A stretch of 23,449 nucleotides of DNA, taken from assembly GCA_902984215.1 (NCBI GenBank), contig CADWAF010000058.1, positions 1 to 23,449 of the forward strand. Reading direction: 5' to 3'. The position numbers and the translations under genes were made by a program. How positions within the stretch are numbered: the first letter of the stretch is position 1; the number at the start of each line of letters is the position of its first letter. The DNA comes from Willaertia magna (Eukaryota; Heterolobosea; Eutetramitea; Acrasida; Naegleriidae). Of the stretch, positions 1-9,465 are shown piece by piece. Below the pieces are notes generated by a model. It had not been told where the DNA came from and searched no databases. It worked only from the letters and a program-made list of their open reading frames with translations.

Positions 1-494
1 TTATATTTTCCATAAAAACGAACCTTTAAATTTTCCTTTAAAGGTTTAGAAACATCTATCAATGAATTTAAATTTGTAAATAATAATTCTTCACTCATTA
101 ATATTTTATTTTTATTTTTACATTTAATATTTTTATTCTTCATCATTCTTTCCACTTTTTTATTTATTAAATAAATAAATTCAATAAAACCATTTTTGTA
201 ATCTTTATTTCTTTGTAAAAATAAATTCTTTTCTTCTTCTTGTTCTTTTGTAATTGGACAAAAACCTTTTCTTCTAATATAAACTTTTAAATTTTCAAAA
301 TATTCAATAATTTTATTTTTATAAAAATCTTTCCAAAATAGATCATCATTACTTTTTTTGGAAAATCTTGAATGTTTAGAGACACATGCAATTTTACAAA
401 GAGTTGCAAGATTTAAAAATGATAAAATATTAAAATATTCATCATCATTTAATAAATTAAAATTTGTGAAAATTATTTGTTTATTTTCAATCAT
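1..494 (-). CDS. F-box-like protein, 5' part only (runs off left edge)
   Basis: An open frame starts at the ATG whose first base is 494 and continues without a stop through 164 codons to the window edge, so the 3' end is missing. Residues of about 12-58 fit an F-box: LNDDEYFNILSFLNLATLCK is followed by a VSKHSR segment and an aromatic FWKDFY ending. F-box proteins usually bind Skp1 and recruit substrates to SCF ubiquitin ligases; that role is inferred from the family, and no substrate-binding repeat is visible. The rest is Lys/Asn/Ile/Phe-rich with a charged central stretch. Only about one codon in ten ends in G or C, which is more extreme than in the neighbouring genes. The gene is head to head with the amidase at 673, with a 178-bp shared upstream region. 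The F-box assignment is moderate because the leading LP of the motif is degenerate. Confidence 0.6.
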   Translation of the reverse strand, partial: MIENKQIIFTNFNLLNDDEYFNILSFLNLATLCKIACVSKHSRFSKKSNDDLFWKDFYKNKIIEYFENLKVYIRRKGFCPITKEQEEEKNLFLQRNKDYKNGFIEFIYLINKKVERMMKNKNIKCKNKNKILMSEELLFTNLNSLIDVSKPLKENLKVRFYGKY

Positions 495-672
495 TTTTTT
501 TTAATTTATTTTTAATTTTTGTTTTTAATTGTTTTTTTTTAATTTGAAATGTTGTTTCATGTTACACCTTTGAAAAGAAGATCATCAAAAGCAACTTGTT
601 CTGTCTTGAACTTTGAAAATTATTATTATGGACACAAATATCTTCCAATAAATCAAAAAAATTGCTATAATA
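495..672. promoter_or_regulatory. Shared divergent upstream region, F-box-like gene / amidase
   Basis: This 178-bp spacer lies between two divergent start codons and must carry both promoters. The left half is T-rich on the plus strand. On the amidase side a 7-codon upstream ORF (ATG at 628, stop TAA at 649-651) is in the same frame as the main start at 673, and that stop also shows that the amidase frame cannot extend further upstream without an extra exon. No recognisable factor site was seen. Confidence 0.5.
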
Positions 673-2299
673 ATGATTCCACAAACAACAAATGCAAACA
701 CAAATAACGATGAGGAAATTTTTATCATTCCAGAAAGTGATGCAATAGAAATTACTCCAATTCAAAACATGACTCACCAACATCCTTTCATTGAAGAAAA
801 CAATCTAAACAATAACAATTTAAAAATCAACAATTTAAACAATGCTCATCACCATAACAATAACCTTTTAGATATAATGCAAGAAGAAGAAGAAACAACA
901 ATCATGATTGACAATAAAATTTCTGAACTAACCAACGTTCCAGAATATGAAATTAATTTAGATCTTCCACCTAAAGATAGATGGTATCAAGTCATTCAAG
1001 ATTATAAATCAAAATTTCCAAAATTAATTGAATTTCTTGATTCTGAAATTTCTTCACTTTTAGGTGGTGGTTTAAAAGCAAAATTTGCAAAAGGTTTTTT
1101 AAATATGTTATTTTCAATTTTTGTAAAATCAGGTGCTGTTTATTATAAAGAAGAATTAGAGGCAATTGCAAATCAAGCAAATGTACCTTTAGGTTTATTT
1201 TCTTTAATTCAATTAAGTTATGAATTATTTGCTTGTTGTACGTCAATTATAAAACAAGATTACAATAATGTACCGTAAGTATATTACTATTTACAATTAT
1301 GTAAATTAAATATTTAATTTTATTTAATTTTATATTTAATTTTTATATAATTTAAAAATAATTTTAAAAATAATTTTAAAAAATAATAATGTGTGACTGA
1401 ATGATTAGAATTCATGTGAGATCAATGGATTGGGAAATGCCAATATTAAGGGAGTATACTGTACAATTAAATTTTACGAGAAATGGTAAAACCGTTTTTA
1501 AGGCCAGTAGTTGGGCAGGTTACGTTGGAATTTTAACGGGTTGTAGAGTTGGTGCTTTTTCTGTTTCCATTAATTTTAGAAGAACTGAAGATGGAACGTT
1601 TGGAAAGAATGTTTTAAAAGTAAGTTTTTATTATTAAAATCTGTCAAAAGATAATGATATTTGACGTCAATGTATTAACGAAATGACTAATGTGACAAAC
1701 AGTCAATTACGAGTGGTTGGCCAATTAGTTTTTTAGTGAGAGAAGTTTTACAAGATTGTACTTCATATGAAGAAGCATGTGCAGTTCTTCAAAATAGTAA
1801 ATTAATTGCTCCCGTTTATATAACAGTAGCTGGTTGTCATGAAGGACAAGGTAAAATAATTACAAGAAATAGAGAGACATATAGTTATGAAAATACACTA
1901 AGTTTAAATACAGTTTTATATTTGGACAAGACAGTCAACAATTATGTTTATGACGCTTCTAATTATGCCCTTATTCAAACAAATGTAGATTGGTGGTTAG
2001 AAGATAAAGAAAAGAAGAAGTGTAATATATTATATTCTAGAGAGAGGTTAAAGAAAGCACAGAGTTTGATGGAAGAAATTCATAATTGCTCTATTAAGGG
2101 AAATTTGAATGACAATAGTGGTAGTGATAATAATGACAGTAATACGTTATTTAATTTAATTAATATTTTTGACACGAATAATTATCCAATTTTAAATGAA
2201 ACAACAATTTACACAACTGCAATGAAACCTTCTACTGGAGAGTATGCCACAATCATTGTTGATTACGAACAACAACGAAAACATAAACGATTTAGATAA
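673..2299 (+). CDS. Acid ceramidase / N-acylethanolamine acid amidase-family hydrolase, 3 exons
   Basis: The exons 673-1274, 1409-1619 and 1703-2299 join in frame to give 469 residues; the introns are GTAAGT...TTAG (134 bp) and GTAAGT...ACAG (83 bp). The family hydrolyses the amide bond of N-acyl lipids (ceramide or N-acylethanolamines) as N-terminal nucleophile enzymes activated by self-cleavage. Seen here: an N-terminal NAAA-beta-like segment (VPEYEINLDLPPKDRW), then ACCTSI with the expected nucleophile Cys189, and IHVRSMDW with Arg205 and Asp208, which is created exactly by splicing exons 1 and 2. WAGYVGILTG, SGWPISFLVREV, QTNVDWW and the C-terminal YTTAMKPSTGEY follow. The first 90 residues are Asn/His/Glu-rich low complexity. 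No signal peptide is visible, although animal relatives are lysosomal. Substrate (ceramide or N-acylethanolamine) cannot be decided from sequence. Confidence 0.88.
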
Positions 2300-2548
2300 A
2301 AAGAAATAACTCCATATTCATGCAACAATCAATGTAACAGTTGACCAACTTTTTTTAATAAATTGAAGTTCTAATTTTAACTGCTCAATTTCAAATTCAG
2401 AGTTCTACAAAAGAGAACTTTGAAATTTATTTTTAAACATGAAAAAAAACGCATAACGTCATAAACACGCAGCAGTCACTGATTAGCTAGCCTGAAAGAA
2501 GAGAATAAAATTTGATTATTATTGTTGATAGATAGCACTTAGAAAAAG
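2300..2548. promoter_or_regulatory. Intergenic spacer with bulged hairpin
   Basis: This 249-bp spacer between the amidase stop and the next F-box start contains a long imperfect inverted repeat at 2387-2427 and otherwise nothing recognised. The start of the downstream gene has three successive ATG codons at 2549, and the first was chosen. Confidence 0.4.
2387..2427. repeat. Inverted repeat, 9 bp + 5 bp stem with 6-nt bulge
   Basis: AATTTCAAA (2387-2395) pairs with TTTGAAATT (2419-2427), and GTTCT (2402-2406) pairs with AGAAC (2414-2418). TTCAGA is bulged on one side and a 7-nt loop closes the hairpin. It lies 88 nt downstream of the amidase stop codon, so it may sit in that gene's 3' UTR or in the promoter of the following gene. 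Confidence 0.7.
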
Positions 2549-3721
2549 ATGATGATGAATCAATTAAATAAAATTCCAAGAGAATTACTTGTAGAAATTT
2601 TCACTTATTATGCAGAAGATATTTCCTTCATTCCTGCACTTGCTAATGTTAGCAAGGAATGGAGAGAAATCATTACTCAAGAAAATGATATTTATAAATT
2701 AATTTTACCTTTCTCTTTTATTTCATCATCCATTATTAAAGTAGTAGATACATATACCGGGAATACGATGTATGAGAAATTAAGAAGATATTTTCAATCA
2801 CAAATTTATCTTCAATGTTTCTTTTTATTTACTAAAGATTCATTAGAAAGAAGAAAAGATGATAAAGATATTGTTTTATTGGAGAGTTTTAGTAAATTAA
2901 TGATTAAACAAGGAGGAGAACAAGCTTTCCTTCAAGTTATTGATTTCTTTGGTATTCATCCTTATAATACTTATCAAAAACTTGTGGATGGAAAACAAGA
3001 TGGAAATAATTTGAAACCAGCGTTAAAAGCTCCACTTGCTTGTAATGATGAATTAATTCAATCGGAAGAGGATGTACTTCATTCATTATCTGTAAATAAT
3101 AGCCCATTAGGTGATTATGTATTACAAGCCTCTTTTGCTGTAGAGAATGAAGGATTGGCATCTTATATTCCTTGTTATTTCATTACTTATAGGCCGAATG
3201 CGAGAAGTCCATTAATCAATAGAAGATCTATCCACCAAATTGATATTATTCAAAAAGGTAATGATACAAAGACATACAATTTGTATTATGAGTTACTTGT
3301 TTGTCCACTTTATGGTATATGTATAGAGAATAATAACATACAATCTATAGGAACCTCTCAATTTGAATTAATTGAGAAAATGACTAGCGAATTAAGGAAT
3401 AAGATTGGGAAGAATGTTAATTTTATTACTTTTGAGAAGATTCATACTAAGAGGAGTAAAGCCTTTAAACTTGTTGACAAGAAAGAAGAAATTAAAACTA
3501 TGAAAGAAAGAAATGCTGAAGAGTCAAAAGGAAAACGCTTTGAATTTTGGTTTGGTAGTGAGAATGATATTCAACAATGGATTGATTCAATTACTAGACG
3601 AAATGATGAAGGTGTAGTTAGTAGTAGTGGTAGCTTCCCTGATAACACCTCTCCTTCTAAGGGTAATGCATTTAACAATTCTTTTTTTAGGGTTGTTAAT
3701 CCCTTTATAAGAGCTGTGTAG
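2549..3721 (+). CDS. F-box protein, single exon
   Basis: A 390-residue uninterrupted frame starting MMMNQ. Residues 6-55 form an F-box (IPRELLVEIFTYYAED..., VSKEWREI, then an acidic turn and DIYKLIL), which predicts Skp1 binding within an SCF ubiquitin ligase. No LRR, WD40 or Kelch repeats follow. The middle has ordinary mixed composition. Residues of about 290-352 (FITFEKIHTKR..., FEFWFGSENDIQQWIDSI) resemble the last strands and terminal Trp-containing helix of a PH-type domain, but this is only a resemblance. The last 35 residues are Ser/Asn-rich and probably flexible. It is the second F-box-like gene within 2.5 kb; the two are not obviously recent duplicates. Confidence 0.75.
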   Translation: MMMNQLNKIPRELLVEIFTYYAEDISFIPALANVSKEWREIITQENDIYKLILPFSFISSSIIKVVDTYTGNTMYEKLRRYFQSQIYLQCFFLFTKDSLERRKDDKDIVLLESFSKLMIKQGGEQAFLQVIDFFGIHPYNTYQKLVDGKQDGNNLKPALKAPLACNDELIQSEEDVLHSLSVNNSPLGDYVLQASFAVENEGLASYIPCYFITYRPNARSPLINRRSIHQIDIIQKGNDTKTYNLYYELLVCPLYGICIENNNIQSIGTSQFELIEKMTSELRNKIGKNVNFITFEKIHTKRSKAFKLVDKKEEIKTMKERNAEESKGKRFEFWFGSENDIQQWIDSITRRNDEGVVSSSGSFPDNTSPSKGNAFNNSFFRVVNPFIRAV

Positions 3722-3970
3722 ATGACACAAACATACCCAAAAAGTCTGAGTGAAAAGTTTGTCAAGAGAAAAGAAGAAGAAACAAGTAAAATGTGTAAAT
3801 AGAGAACTTCTTATATGAAATACCAACACTATATATTAATTATTGAATATCATTTGAAATCCCTGTTGTAATATAATATTTAAATTATATAATAATCCCC
3901 AAGTAACTAATACCCCCAACATTATAAAATCAATAAACAACAAAATCTTTTGAAAATTGAATTGTTAAAA
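3722..3970. promoter_or_regulatory. Intergenic spacer upstream of the PLD-like gene
   Basis: 249 bp holding the 3' end of the F-box gene and the promoter of the PLD3-like gene. It is AT-rich from 3830 on. Minus-strand open frames over 3571-3829 have no coding character. Nothing specific was recognised. Confidence 0.3.
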
Positions 3971-5570
3971 ATGAGTTTATTGGGGAACAATAACCACAGC
4001 GTCCATTATGGATCGGAGGAACCACAAGACTACTCAGTTAACACTACCGGTATTGTGGTAGATGATGATTATTCTTCGGAACCAAGTACAACTAAAAGTA
4101 AAATTTTAAAATATGGTGTTCCTATAATTATTATGTCTTTATCTTTATTAACAATAATTTCAGTATTAATTCCTTCTCTTTACTACAGTTATTCTAGATT
4201 AAATAATTTAAATTATGATAGTTTACATTGTGAAACATCTTGGTAGGTTTATATTAAAATACACATCTAACCGTTGAAAATCTATTTCACAGTTCATATC
4301 AAGTTGTTGAATCTATCCCATTAGAGATGGATCTATCTCTTTTACCTGGTACAAATTACACATATGACGCTTGGTTAGAAATGATTAACGGAGCTAAGGA
4401 TCAAATCACAATTGCATGTTTTTATTCTAGTTTACTTAATGATGGTGTTGCTGGGAGTGGAGGTGAAATTGGTAATGCCACTTATTTTGCATTAGTTAAC
4501 GCACTTAAACGTAATGTTAAAGTGACAATTATTCAACAAAAATCAAGTGAAAACTTTCCAGATGAAGATTCTTTTAATTTGAAAGCTTTGGGTGCTGAAT
4601 TAGTTGAAATCGATTGGACACAAGCAATTGGTGGTGGAATTCTTCATACAAAAGCAATTTTAGTTGACGGTAAACATTTTTATGTTGGAAGTGCTAACCT
4701 TGATTGGAGAAGTTTAACACAAGTTAAGGAATTAGGTGTTTACATTAAGGATTGCCCTTGTTTAGCAAATGATATGTCAAAGATGTTAAAGGTCTACTAT
4801 ACCTTAGGTTCTACCCTTAAAAGTAATTTACAAGGATTTAGAGGATGGCCAGAAGATACTTTTACTTCTATTAATCAATTTGAAAGGGTTGTTGTACCAT
4901 TTGTAAATGAAGGTGAAAAGGATAAGAGTACTGTATTTATGTCTAGTAGTCCAAAGATTTTAAATCCACCTTATAGAACTAATGATATTGATGCTTTATT
5001 AGGTACAATTAATAATGCTACTAGAATTGTTTATATTTCTGTGATGGATTTTGTTCCTTTCATGGAGTATGATGGTACTTTCCAATATTGGCCAGAAGTT
5101 GAAGGTAAGTTTTGAATTAATTAACTTTATTATATTTAAAATTATTTATTATATTTAAAATTATTTTAGATGCATTAAAGTCTGCTGTAGTACGTAATGT
5201 GACAGTTAGATTATTGATAAGTAAATGGGATCACACTAAGCAATATCAAATTACATTTTTAAAATCTTTACAAGAATTTGCTGGACAAGTATGTTCACAA
5301 ACTCGTGGTAAATGCCATGGAACTTTAGACATTAAATTATTTGTTGTTCCAGATCCAAAAGAATATAAATATCCATTTACTAGAGTTAATCATGCAAAAT
5401 ATATGGTAAATGAAAATCAAGCATATATTTCTACTTCCAATTGGAGTAAAGACTATTTTTACACTACTGGTGGTATATCTTTTATTTCTACCACACCTTC
5501 ATTGAGACAAACAGTAGAAAATATATTCAACAGAGATTACAATTCTGAATTCGCCTCACCCTTACAATAA
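3971..5570 (+). CDS. PLD3/PLD4-like phospholipase D-family protein, 3 exons, type II membrane
   Basis: The exons 3971-4242, 4293-5104 and 5170-5570 join in frame to 494 residues, close to PLD3-type lengths. The ATG at 3971 is the first in frame. A single membrane span lies at about residues 49-72 after a hydrophilic N-terminus, so the bulk is expected in the ER/endolysosomal lumen, and several N-glycosylation sequons fit that. Two HKD motifs are present: His209-Thr-Lys211-x4-Asp216 followed by VGSANLDWRS, and His436-Ala-Lys438-x4-Glu443 followed by YISTSNWSKDYF. The Glu in the second motif is my recollection of the PLD3/PLD4 pattern and argues against a classical phosphatidylcholine-cleaving PLD. 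Animal PLD3/4 act as 5' exonucleases on single-stranded nucleic acid in lysosomes; that activity here is inferred. The introns are 50 bp and 65 bp. The stop codon lies inside an AATAAA hexamer (5566-5571). Confidence 0.9.
5126..5163. repeat. 19-bp tandem duplication inside an intron
   Basis: Two perfect 19-bp copies (5126-5144 and 5145-5163) fill most of the 65-bp second intron of the PLD-like gene. They leave the donor GTAAGT and the terminal TTTTAG intact. One copy removed would give a 46-bp intron, near the smallest seen in this window. Confidence 0.9.
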
Positions 5571-5721
5571 ACAAAATGCCTTTTCTTTTGATTTGCTTGT
5601 TTTTAATGGAAACAATTTTTTGCCCGTTTAAGCGCTTCAGAAAAAATCAAATTATTTTTTTCTTATTGTTATTAATTTCGTTGAAATTTCGTTGGAGTTA
5701 TTTTGGCTAATATTACAATGT

Positions 5722-8700
5722 TTACAAAAGTAAAGATATCATTTCCTTTTCATTTAAATCTATTTCTTCTACCACAACAGAAGATGAGGCAACACCATCT
5801 TCATCTTCCATTTCATCTTGTACATTTTCTTCTTCCTCTTGCATTTTAAATTGTCCTTTATAAACAGTTTCTTGAATCGTACTTTTTTGTTGAGCAATCT
5901 TTAAAATTCTATCTTCTACAGAATTACCAACAATTAATCTATAAACTGTAACTGGTTTAGTTTGACCTATTCTATGCACACGATCCATAGCTTGTGCATC
6001 AGATGTTGGATTCCAATCACTTTCAAAAAAGATAACAGTGTCAGCTGCAGTTAAAGTGATACCTAAACCACCTGCCTTAGTACTTAAAATAAAAGCAAAA
6101 ACTGGATCTACTTTTTGGTTTTGGAAAGACTCAACCATATCTCTTCTTTCTGCTACAGGAGTTGAACCATCTAATCTAAAGAAAGAATATCTTCTTTTAT
6201 ACATATATTCTTCTAAAATATCTAACATTCTAGTCATTTGACAAAATATAAGTACTCGATGTCCTTCTTGTTTTAATTTAGATAGTAATTGATCTAATAC
6301 TCTTAACTTTCCAGATTCTGCTATTAATTTACTTATACTTGGTAAGGCAACTTGAGATGACCCAAACACATCATATACAAATTGATTATTGTAAAGGAAT
6401 TTAGGTGTTGTAAATCGTGTTGTTTTAATTGGAGTAAACTTATCCATTGCACTATTATCACTACAATAGATATTAATAGGTGGAGCTACAGCTCGTTCAA
6501 TTACACCATCTGTTACCTTTTTTAATAAAGATAAATTATTACGATAAAGTTGTTCAATGTTACCAATTAATAAATCACAACACATAATTTCTTTATCTAA
6601 ATGAAGTGTTAAAATCTCATCCATCAAAAATTGGAATTGTTTCTTCCTATCTCTGTATTCTACAAGTCTATTTTTTAAATTTCTTAATTTATATAAATTA
6701 CGAAGGCTATCTCCAAAATGGAATAATGTACCAAAATTGTGGAATAAATATTGTAAATTTTGAACAAAATTAAATTTCTTAAATAAATTAATTTCTCTAC
6801 TCTCTACTTCAAGACTTCCTTCTTTCAGTATTTCTCTGAAAATTATCTTTGGAATATGATATGATAATGGATTTACAAGGTGGGCTCTTTCCTCTGGGAT
6901 TTTACCAGTTATATCTACTGGAAGATGTCTAATGTAAGGCATTGGAAGAGCAAATGAGAAAGGTGATCTAGTATCTTGTTCATATTCAGGAAATAGATGA
7001 GGATGATTACATGTCTTTCTTAATTGCATTACAATATTTTCTAATGACTTTTTGTTTAATGCCATTTCTTTAATTGTATTTGAAACAATTTCAGTGGTTT
7101 CTGAAGAAGGAGATCTTCTCAATCTAAATTCATGTCTTATTGAAGTGTAAAGTTCGTCTTGCAATCTACTTAAAGGACAAGACAATACAACTTCAGTTTT
7201 TGGTGCCATTTCACTTTCAACATCCTTTTTAACTCTACGCAACATGAAGGGTTTTAAAATTAAATGTAATCTTGCTAACTGTTGTTCATTTAGTTTCGTA
7301 TCTTTTTCTCCCTTGGAGGCATGTGACTCAATATCTTTAGAAAACCAATCATTAAACTCTTCATGTGAATCGAACAAAGAAGGCATAATAAAGTGAAGTA
7401 AAGCCCAAAGTTCTTTCATATTATTTTGAATTGGTGTACCTGTCAATAACATTCTATTACGACACTTAAATCCCAATAAAGTTTTCCATCTTTGACTTTT
7501 ACTTGATTTAATTGCATGAGCCTCATCTAATATTAAATATTGCCATCTCACTTTTTTAAAGTATTTCTCATCTTCTAATATTAACCCATAACTAGAAATT
7601 ACAATATGAAAAGGTGACTCTTTTTGATATAATTTATCAGGATTTGTCCAATATTTTCTTAACACTTTTCTATCTTTAAGAGATCCCCAGTAAGGTAAAA
7701 CTTTTAACATTGGACAAAACTTTTCAAATTCTTGTTGCCAATTATGAAGAGTAGAAGAAGGTGAAATTATAAGTGTTGGTCCCCAAATACTTTTCTTTTC
7801 AGCTAAATAAGCTAAAAAGGCTATTGTTTGAATTGTTTTACCTAAACCCATTTCATCAGCTAAAATACCATTAATACCTTGGTCATAAAGTGAAATTAAC
7901 CATCTCATACCTTTCAATTGGTATTTCTTTAATTTACCATTGAATATATTAGGTTCATGAGCTAACAACTCTTCCTCTTGGTCTTCCATTATTGAATCAG
8001 AAGTTTCTACACCTCTAAATTTCTCTACTTCTTTATCAAAATCTTCTGTTAATTGTCTTTGTTTTTCTGTAGCTATCCAAGCACTTTCTTTTGCGTTTTC
8101 TGTCGAAAATATATCTTCATTATCGGTACCATTAGCAGACGTTTTAGTTGGTGTGTCAATTACTTTTTTACCCATAAAGTGAGAATATAATTCGGTTTGT
8201 GACAATAAAAAGTTTAACTTTCTTTGTTGACGTAAAGCTTCCACTCTTTCTTCTTCTTCCTTCTTTTTTCTCTTTCTCTTTTCAGCAATTTCCTTTTCAT
8301 GTTTCTTCCAAAAATTTAAAACTTTATCAGTAATCTCTACTGTTTGACTAGCTTTCTTTTCTTGTTTTTCTTTTCGTTTTTTATTCTCAATTTCATGCAT
8401 GTGGACCGAAACATCTTTCGCAAGTTGTAACATTTTTAATCTTTTCTTTTCTCTATTGGTATTATCAAAATTCTCTTTAAATTCATTAACAACTGAACTC
8501 CATTTTCTAAACGTTTCCTTCATCTTTTCATGTAATTTAACTTGTCTAAAATGACTTAATTGTTTTCTCATCTCTTCTTGATCTTGTAAATAACTTTGTA
8601 AAAAATTATTTTTGTAATTTGTTTGAAAAATCCTTTCAGTAAAATTATAATGTGAACTCATCACATTTTGGAAGATATCTACTTGCTTATTGAAATTATT

Positions 8701-9465
8701 CATTTCAACAGGAAGTTTCTCTTCAAGGGAATGCAATTTATCTAAAACGAACTTTCTACGTTTTCGTAATCTATTTATAGGGAAAAGGTTTGGTATTGTA
8801 TTAATGTTATTGGTATGGCTTGAGGGGATTGTTGTGGAGGGTTGGTGATGAGGGATTTCTTTGGGTAGTTGAAAAGTTTTTATGTATCGTATTTCTACGC
8901 TTTTCTTTTGGATTGATTGTCTTTCCTTTTCTCCATCTTCTTCTTCCTTTTGGAATTCTTTATTAATTATTTCTTCATAAGGCTTGCAGTCTAAATAATT
9001 GTCATAAATATCGTTAAATATATCATCTACTGTTTGGGTTTTCTTTGTAGATGATTCCGTGTTTTGTTGTTTTAACTCTTCTGTTGTTGGTGTTTCTTGT
9101 TTATTTTCCTCTATTATACCATTTTCTTCTGCAATTTCCTTGTTGTTTTCATCTTCCGTCGTGATGATGGAAGAAGGCTCTTCTTTAATTTTATTATTCT
9201 CTTGTTGTTGTTCTATTTGAATCAAACCGTAATTTCCAAGAGACTCCAAATCACGAAAGTATTCATTAATATTTGGGTGATTTAATATCTTATTTTCTTC
9301 TATCTGAAAAGTTTTATTAGTTAAATTATAAATTCTTTGGTGATAATCTTCTTCTTCAATATCTTCATCACTAGAATCTTCTTCTTCTTTTCTCTCTTCA
9401 GAAGATCTTTTCCCAAGAGTTATTAACTCCCCTTCGTTTTGTTGCTGTTCTACTTGATGCATCAT
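5722..9465 (-). CDS. INO80: INO80-type SWI2/SNF2 chromatin-remodelling ATPase
   Basis: An uninterrupted frame of 1247 residues from the ATG at 9465; a further in-frame upstream extension has no ATG. Roughly: residues 1-310 are acidic and low complexity. Residues 315-435 form a basic, coiled DBINO-like segment ending in LNFLLSQTELYSHFMGKK, the INO80 hallmark. Residues 512-750 are the first ATPase lobe (DEMGLGKTIQT, DEAH, TGTPIQNN). About 270 residues of insertion separate it from the second lobe at about 1050-1182 (VLIFCQMTRMLD, STKAGGLGITL, DRVHRIGQ). INO80 ATPases slide nucleosomes and exchange H2A.Z within a multisubunit nuclear complex. The protein is shorter than yeast and human INO80, mainly in its tails. 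It is convergent with the PLD-like gene and divergent from the gene at 9890. Confidence 0.94.
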   Translation of the reverse strand: MMHQVEQQQNEGELITLGKRSSEERKEEEDSSDEDIEEEDYHQRIYNLTNKTFQIEENKILNHPNINEYFRDLESLGNYGLIQIEQQQENNKIKEEPSSIITTEDENNKEIAEENGIIEENKQETPTTEELKQQNTESSTKKTQTVDDIFNDIYDNYLDCKPYEEIINKEFQKEEEDGEKERQSIQKKSVEIRYIKTFQLPKEIPHHQPSTTIPSSHTNNINTIPNLFPINRLRKRRKFVLDKLHSLEEKLPVEMNNFNKQVDIFQNVMSSHYNFTERIFQTNYKNNFLQSYLQDQEEMRKQLSHFRQVKLHEKMKETFRKWSSVVNEFKENFDNTNREKKRLKMLQLAKDVSVHMHEIENKKRKEKQEKKASQTVEITDKVLNFWKKHEKEIAEKRKRKKKEEEERVEALRQQRKLNFLLSQTELYSHFMGKKVIDTPTKTSANGTDNEDIFSTENAKESAWIATEKQRQLTEDFDKEVEKFRGVETSDSIMEDQEEELLAHEPNIFNGKLKKYQLKGMRWLISLYDQGINGILADEMGLGKTIQTIAFLAYLAEKKSIWGPTLIISPSSTLHNWQQEFEKFCPMLKVLPYWGSLKDRKVLRKYWTNPDKLYQKESPFHIVISSYGLILEDEKYFKKVRWQYLILDEAHAIKSSKSQRWKTLLGFKCRNRMLLTGTPIQNNMKELWALLHFIMPSLFDSHEEFNDWFSKDIESHASKGEKDTKLNEQQLARLHLILKPFMLRRVKKDVESEMAPKTEVVLSCPLSRLQDELYTSIRHEFRLRRSPSSETTEIVSNTIKEMALNKKSLENIVMQLRKTCNHPHLFPEYEQDTRSPFSFALPMPYIRHLPVDITGKIPEERAHLVNPLSYHIPKIIFREILKEGSLEVESREINLFKKFNFVQNLQYLFHNFGTLFHFGDSLRNLYKLRNLKNRLVEYRDRKKQFQFLMDEILTLHLDKEIMCCDLLIGNIEQLYRNNLSLLKKVTDGVIERAVAPPINIYCSDNSAMDKFTPIKTTRFTTPKFLYNNQFVYDVFGSSQVALPSISKLIAESGKLRVLDQLLSKLKQEGHRVLIFCQMTRMLDILEEYMYKRRYSFFRLDGSTPVAERRDMVESFQNQKVDPVFAFILSTKAGGLGITLTAADTVIFFESDWNPTSDAQAMDRVHRIGQTKPVTVYRLIVGNSVEDRILKIAQQKSTIQETVYKGQFKMQEEEENVQDEMEDEDGVASSSVVVEEIDLNEKEMISLLL

